Below, one piece after another: positions 61,596 through 64,000 of a stretch of DNA of 64,000 bases. Below the pieces are notes generated by a model. The model was not told where the DNA came from. It saw only the letters and a list, made by a program, of their open reading frames with translations, and ran no database searches. Made by a program: the position numbers and the translations under genes. Numbering within the stretch: position 1 is the stretch's first letter; each line of letters begins with the position of its first letter. Origin of the DNA: RPQJ01 sp963707145 (lineage in GTDB: Bacteria > Pseudomonadota > Gammaproteobacteria > Steroidobacterales > Steroidobacteraceae); contig CAVPOQ010000004.1 of NCBI GenBank assembly GCA_963707145.1, positions 372,001 to 436,000 on the forward strand. The letters are read 5' to 3'.

Positions 61596-64000
61596 ATGGC
61601 CCGCAAAGGCATTTTCTTCCCGCTCAAGGACGCGGCACTGCGCGACGACGTGCACGTGCTCGGCGCCCTGGTGGGCGAGGTTCTCAAGGACCAGTGCGGG
61701 CCCGCGCTGTTCGAGACTGTCGAGGGCGACCGCCTCGCGGCGATCGGCCGCCGCCAGGGCGACCCGGACCAGGCGGTGGAACTCGTGGTGCGCACCCAGG
61801 GCCGCAGTCCGCAGGAAGCGCTCGACCTCGTCCACGCGTTCTCCACCTGGTTCCACGTCGTGAACCTCGCCGAGAAGGTGCACCGGGTGCGCCGGCGGCG
61901 GCAGTACATGAACGACAGCAGCACGCCCCAGCCCGGCGGGCTGGAGGAGTGCTTCGCCCGGCTCAAGGCGCGCGGCCTGACGCTCGAGCAGGTCGTCGAA
62001 CTGCTCGGGCGGTTGCGCATCGAGCCGGTGTTCACCGCCCACCCCACCGAATCCACCCGCCGCACGCTGCTGCGCCAGCGCCAGCGGATCGCGCGGCTCC
62101 TCATCGAGCGCCTCGATCCGAGTCTCACGCCCGGCGAGCGCCGCTCGATCATCGAGCGCGTACGCACCGAGCTCACGACCGGCTGGCAGACCGCCGGCAA
62201 TTCCCGCGAGCGACTCACGGTCGCCGACGAGCGCGAGCACGTGCTGTTCTTCCTCGTCGAGGTGATCTACGAGGTCGTCCCCGGGTTCTACGAGGAAGTC
62301 GAGGCGGCGCTGTGCGGCGCCTACGGGAAGGCCGCCGAGGGCATCCACGTGCCGGAGATGCTGCACTTCGGCTCGTGGGTCGGCGGCGACATGGACGGCC
62401 ATCCCGACGTGCATGCCAAGACCATCCGCGAGAGCTGCCTGCGCCACCACCAGCTGATCGTGAACCGCTACTTCCTCGAGACGCAGACGCTCGCGGAGCG
62501 CCTGAGCCAGAGCAGCAGCCGTGTCGAGGTGTCGCCGGAAATCCTCGTCAGGATCGAGCAGTACCGGAGCCTTGCGCCGAGCGCGCGCACCGCCACCCCG
62601 GCGAGCCACGACCGGATGCCCTACCGGGTGTTCCTCGGGCAGATGGCCGAGCGGCTGCGCGCCACCTACGATCACCGCTCCGGGCATTACGAGCGCGTCG
62701 GGCAGCTCATCGGGGACCTCGAGCTGATCGCCGCCAGCCTCGAATCGCACCGCGGCGGGAACGCGGGCCTGTTCCACGTGCGCCGCATGCTGCGCCGCGT
62801 GCGCACGTTCGGTTTCCACCTCGCGACGCTCGACGTGCGGCAGAACGCGCAGGAGCACCGCGGGATTGTGGGGCGGGCGTTGGCGGAGGAGGGCTGGGCG
62901 GAGCGCACGCCGGAAGAGCGTCGGCTGCGCCTGGGCGGCGCGATCGAGCGCGACGAGTCTCCGGCGGGCGATCTCGACGCCGCCGCGAAGCGCGCGCTCT
63001 GGGTGTTCGAAGCCATGGAGTTCTGCGGCCATCGCTACGGCCGGGACGCGGTCGGATCCTACGTGGTCAGCATGGCCAGCGACGTGGACGACGTGCTGTC
63101 GGTGCTGCTGCTCGCGCAGTGGGCCGGCCTCGCCGACGGCCCGGAACGGGTGCTGCCGCTCGACGTCGCGCCGCTGTTCGAGTCGGTCGCCTCGCTCGAA
63201 GACGCGGGCGCGATCGTCTCGCGGTTGCTCGTCGACCCGGTCTATCGCGCCCACCTCGCCGCGCGCGGCAACCGGCAGGTGGTCATGATCGGCTACTCCG
63301 ACAGCAACAAGTCGGTGGGCATCGTCGCCTCGCGCTGGCTGCTGCACCAGGCACAGGCGGCGATGGTCGAGGCCTGCGCTGCGGCGGGTGTCGAACTGCT
63401 GGTGTTCCACGGGCGGGGCGGCTCGATCAGCGTAGGCGGTGGCCGCACCGAGACGCTGGTGCGCAGCGCGCCGCCGGGTGCGATCTCCGGCCAGCTGCGA
63501 GTGACGGAGCAGGGCGAGAGCATCAACGAGCGCTACGGCCTGAGGCCGATCGCGCTGCGCAGCTTCGAGCAGAGCCTCAACGCGGTGGCGCTCGCCACGG
63601 CCGGCCAGCCCGGCGCGGCGCCGGTCGACCCGCGCTGGCACGAGGCCATGGGGGTGTTCGCCGACGTGAGCCGCCGGACCTACCGGAGTCTGGTGCACGA
63701 GCAGCCGGCGTTCCTCGAGTTCTTCCACAGCGTGACGCCGGTGGACGTCATCGAGCGCATGCAGATCGGCTCGCGTCCGGTGACGCGCGCCGCCGCGGGC
63801 GGCGTGGAGGCGCTGCGGGCCATTCCGTGGATGTTCGCGTGGTCGCAGAGCAGGCACATGCTGCCCGGCTGGTACGGTGCCGGCAGCGGGCTCGGCGCCG
63901 TGCTCGAGCGCTTCGGGCCGGAGCTGCTCGGCGAGATGTACGCCCACTGGCCGTTCCTCTCGGCGCTGCTCGACGACATCGAGGTCGTGATGGCCAAGGC
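61596..64000 (+). CDS. ppc: Phosphoenolpyruvate carboxylase (3' end missing)
   Basis: The first ~801 residues of PEP carboxylase, the anaplerotic enzyme that makes oxaloacetate from PEP and bicarbonate; the frame is open to the window edge (usual length about 880-950). Diagnostic motifs: VFTAHPTESTRRTLL with the catalytic His, GSWVGGDMDGHPDV, FGFHLATLDVRQNAQEH, MIGYSDSNKSVG, VFHGRGGSISVGGG (substrate loop) and the GQLRVTEQGESINERYG block. The N-terminus MARKGIFFPLKDAALRDDV is shorter than in E. coli. No strong Shine-Dalgarno was seen for the ATG at 61596. Confidence 0.95.
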   Translation, partial: MARKGIFFPLKDAALRDDVHVLGALVGEVLKDQCGPALFETVEGDRLAAIGRRQGDPDQAVELVVRTQGRSPQEALDLVHAFSTWFHVVNLAEKVHRVRRRRQYMNDSSTPQPGGLEECFARLKARGLTLEQVVELLGRLRIEPVFTAHPTESTRRTLLRQRQRIARLLIERLDPSLTPGERRSIIERVRTELTTGWQTAGNSRERLTVADEREHVLFFLVEVIYEVVPGFYEEVEAALCGAYGKAAEGIHVPEMLHFGSWVGGDMDGHPDVHAKTIRESCLRHHQLIVNRYFLETQTLAERLSQSSSRVEVSPEILVRIEQYRSLAPSARTATPASHDRMPYRVFLGQMAERLRATYDHRSGHYERVGQLIGDLELIAASLESHRGGNAGLFHVRRMLRRVRTFGFHLATLDVRQNAQEHRGIVGRALAEEGWAERTPEERRLRLGGAIERDESPAGDLDAAAKRALWVFEAMEFCGHRYGRDAVGSYVVSMASDVDDVLSVLLLAQWAGLADGPERVLPLDVAPLFESVASLEDAGAIVSRLLVDPVYRAHLAARGNRQVVMIGYSDSNKSVGIVASRWLLHQAQAAMVEACAAAGVELLVFHGRGGSISVGGGRTETLVRSAPPGAISGQLRVTEQGESINERYGLRPIALRSFEQSLNAVALATAGQPGAAPVDPRWHEAMGVFADVSRRTYRSLVHEQPAFLEFFHSVTPVDVIERMQIGSRPVTRAAAGGVEALRAIPWMFAWSQSRHMLPGWYGAGSGLGAVLERFGPELLGEMYAHWPFLSALLDDIEVVMAK

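Noticed and set aside
60825..63947. Long leftward frame antisense to ppc
   Set aside because: No domain signal; ppc motifs on the + strand are unambiguous.

Overview
The window is about 70% GC and densely packed, with many ATGA or GTGA stop-start overlaps. It carries several TonB-dependent receptors, a two-domain polyphosphate:AMP phosphotransferase, a PlpD-like patatin/barrel protein, DUF2130, SYLF and MarC proteins, and a cysJ-cysI-cysH-cysG block. This suits a high-GC gammaproteobacterium of the Steroidobacterales/Nevskiales/Xanthomonadales kind. That placement is inferred from gene content only. No rRNA, tRNA, CRISPR array, transposase or integrase was recognised.

Layout. 1-4628: heavy-metal export (CusA/CzcA-type RND pump, cut at the left edge, then a copper-type P-ATPase). 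4674-7293: agmatine deiminase and polyphosphate:AMP phosphotransferase. 7340-12347: TonB receptor, then a small membrane protein, a DUF2130 protein and an alpha/beta hydrolase. 12355-15609: leftward envelope operon (SH3/barrel protein, barrel protein, TlpA, DUF4266 lipoprotein, DUF3570). 15614-23979: an exported haem-protein cluster made of a propeller lipoprotein with two CXXCH motifs, divergent from a one-haem exported protein, a two-haem LamG lipoprotein and a Tat-exported DUF1501-like protein. 24084-26544: an unusual methyltransferase fusion and ApbE.

26615-36007 is the most notable region. A cyclic-di-GMP-I (GEMM) riboswitch aptamer ends exactly at the start codon of a TlpA-like gene. 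That gene leads a nine-gene run: TlpA, coiled-coil protein, two large TPR proteins, a small exported protein, an ExbB/TolQ/AglR-type channel, two ExbD/TolR/AglS-type proteins and an AgmX/PglI-type TonB-like transducer. It looks like a proton-driven, envelope-spanning machine under second-messenger control. A soluble lytic transglycosylase follows.

38384-44172: assimilatory sulfate reduction (cysJ, cysI, cysH, cysG). 44177-48721: TonB receptor and a PlpD-like type Vd patatin. 49031-52187: a lower-GC insert with a secreted Ig-like/anchor-D protein and a patatin. It is flanked by two copies of the 3' end of a neighbouring kinase gene. 52150-54168: kinase, isoprenylcysteine methyltransferase-like protein and MarC. 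54243-61318: SYLF lipoprotein, two CaiB/BaiF CoA-transferases, an amidohydrolase and a TonB receptor. 61596 to the end: PEP carboxylase, cut at the right edge.

Six genes (first TPR protein, AgmX-like protein, cysJ, cysI, cysG, isoprenylcysteine methyltransferase) each need one frameshift to read through. As these include normally intact metabolic genes, sequence error is the simplest reading, and they are annotated here as single genes.
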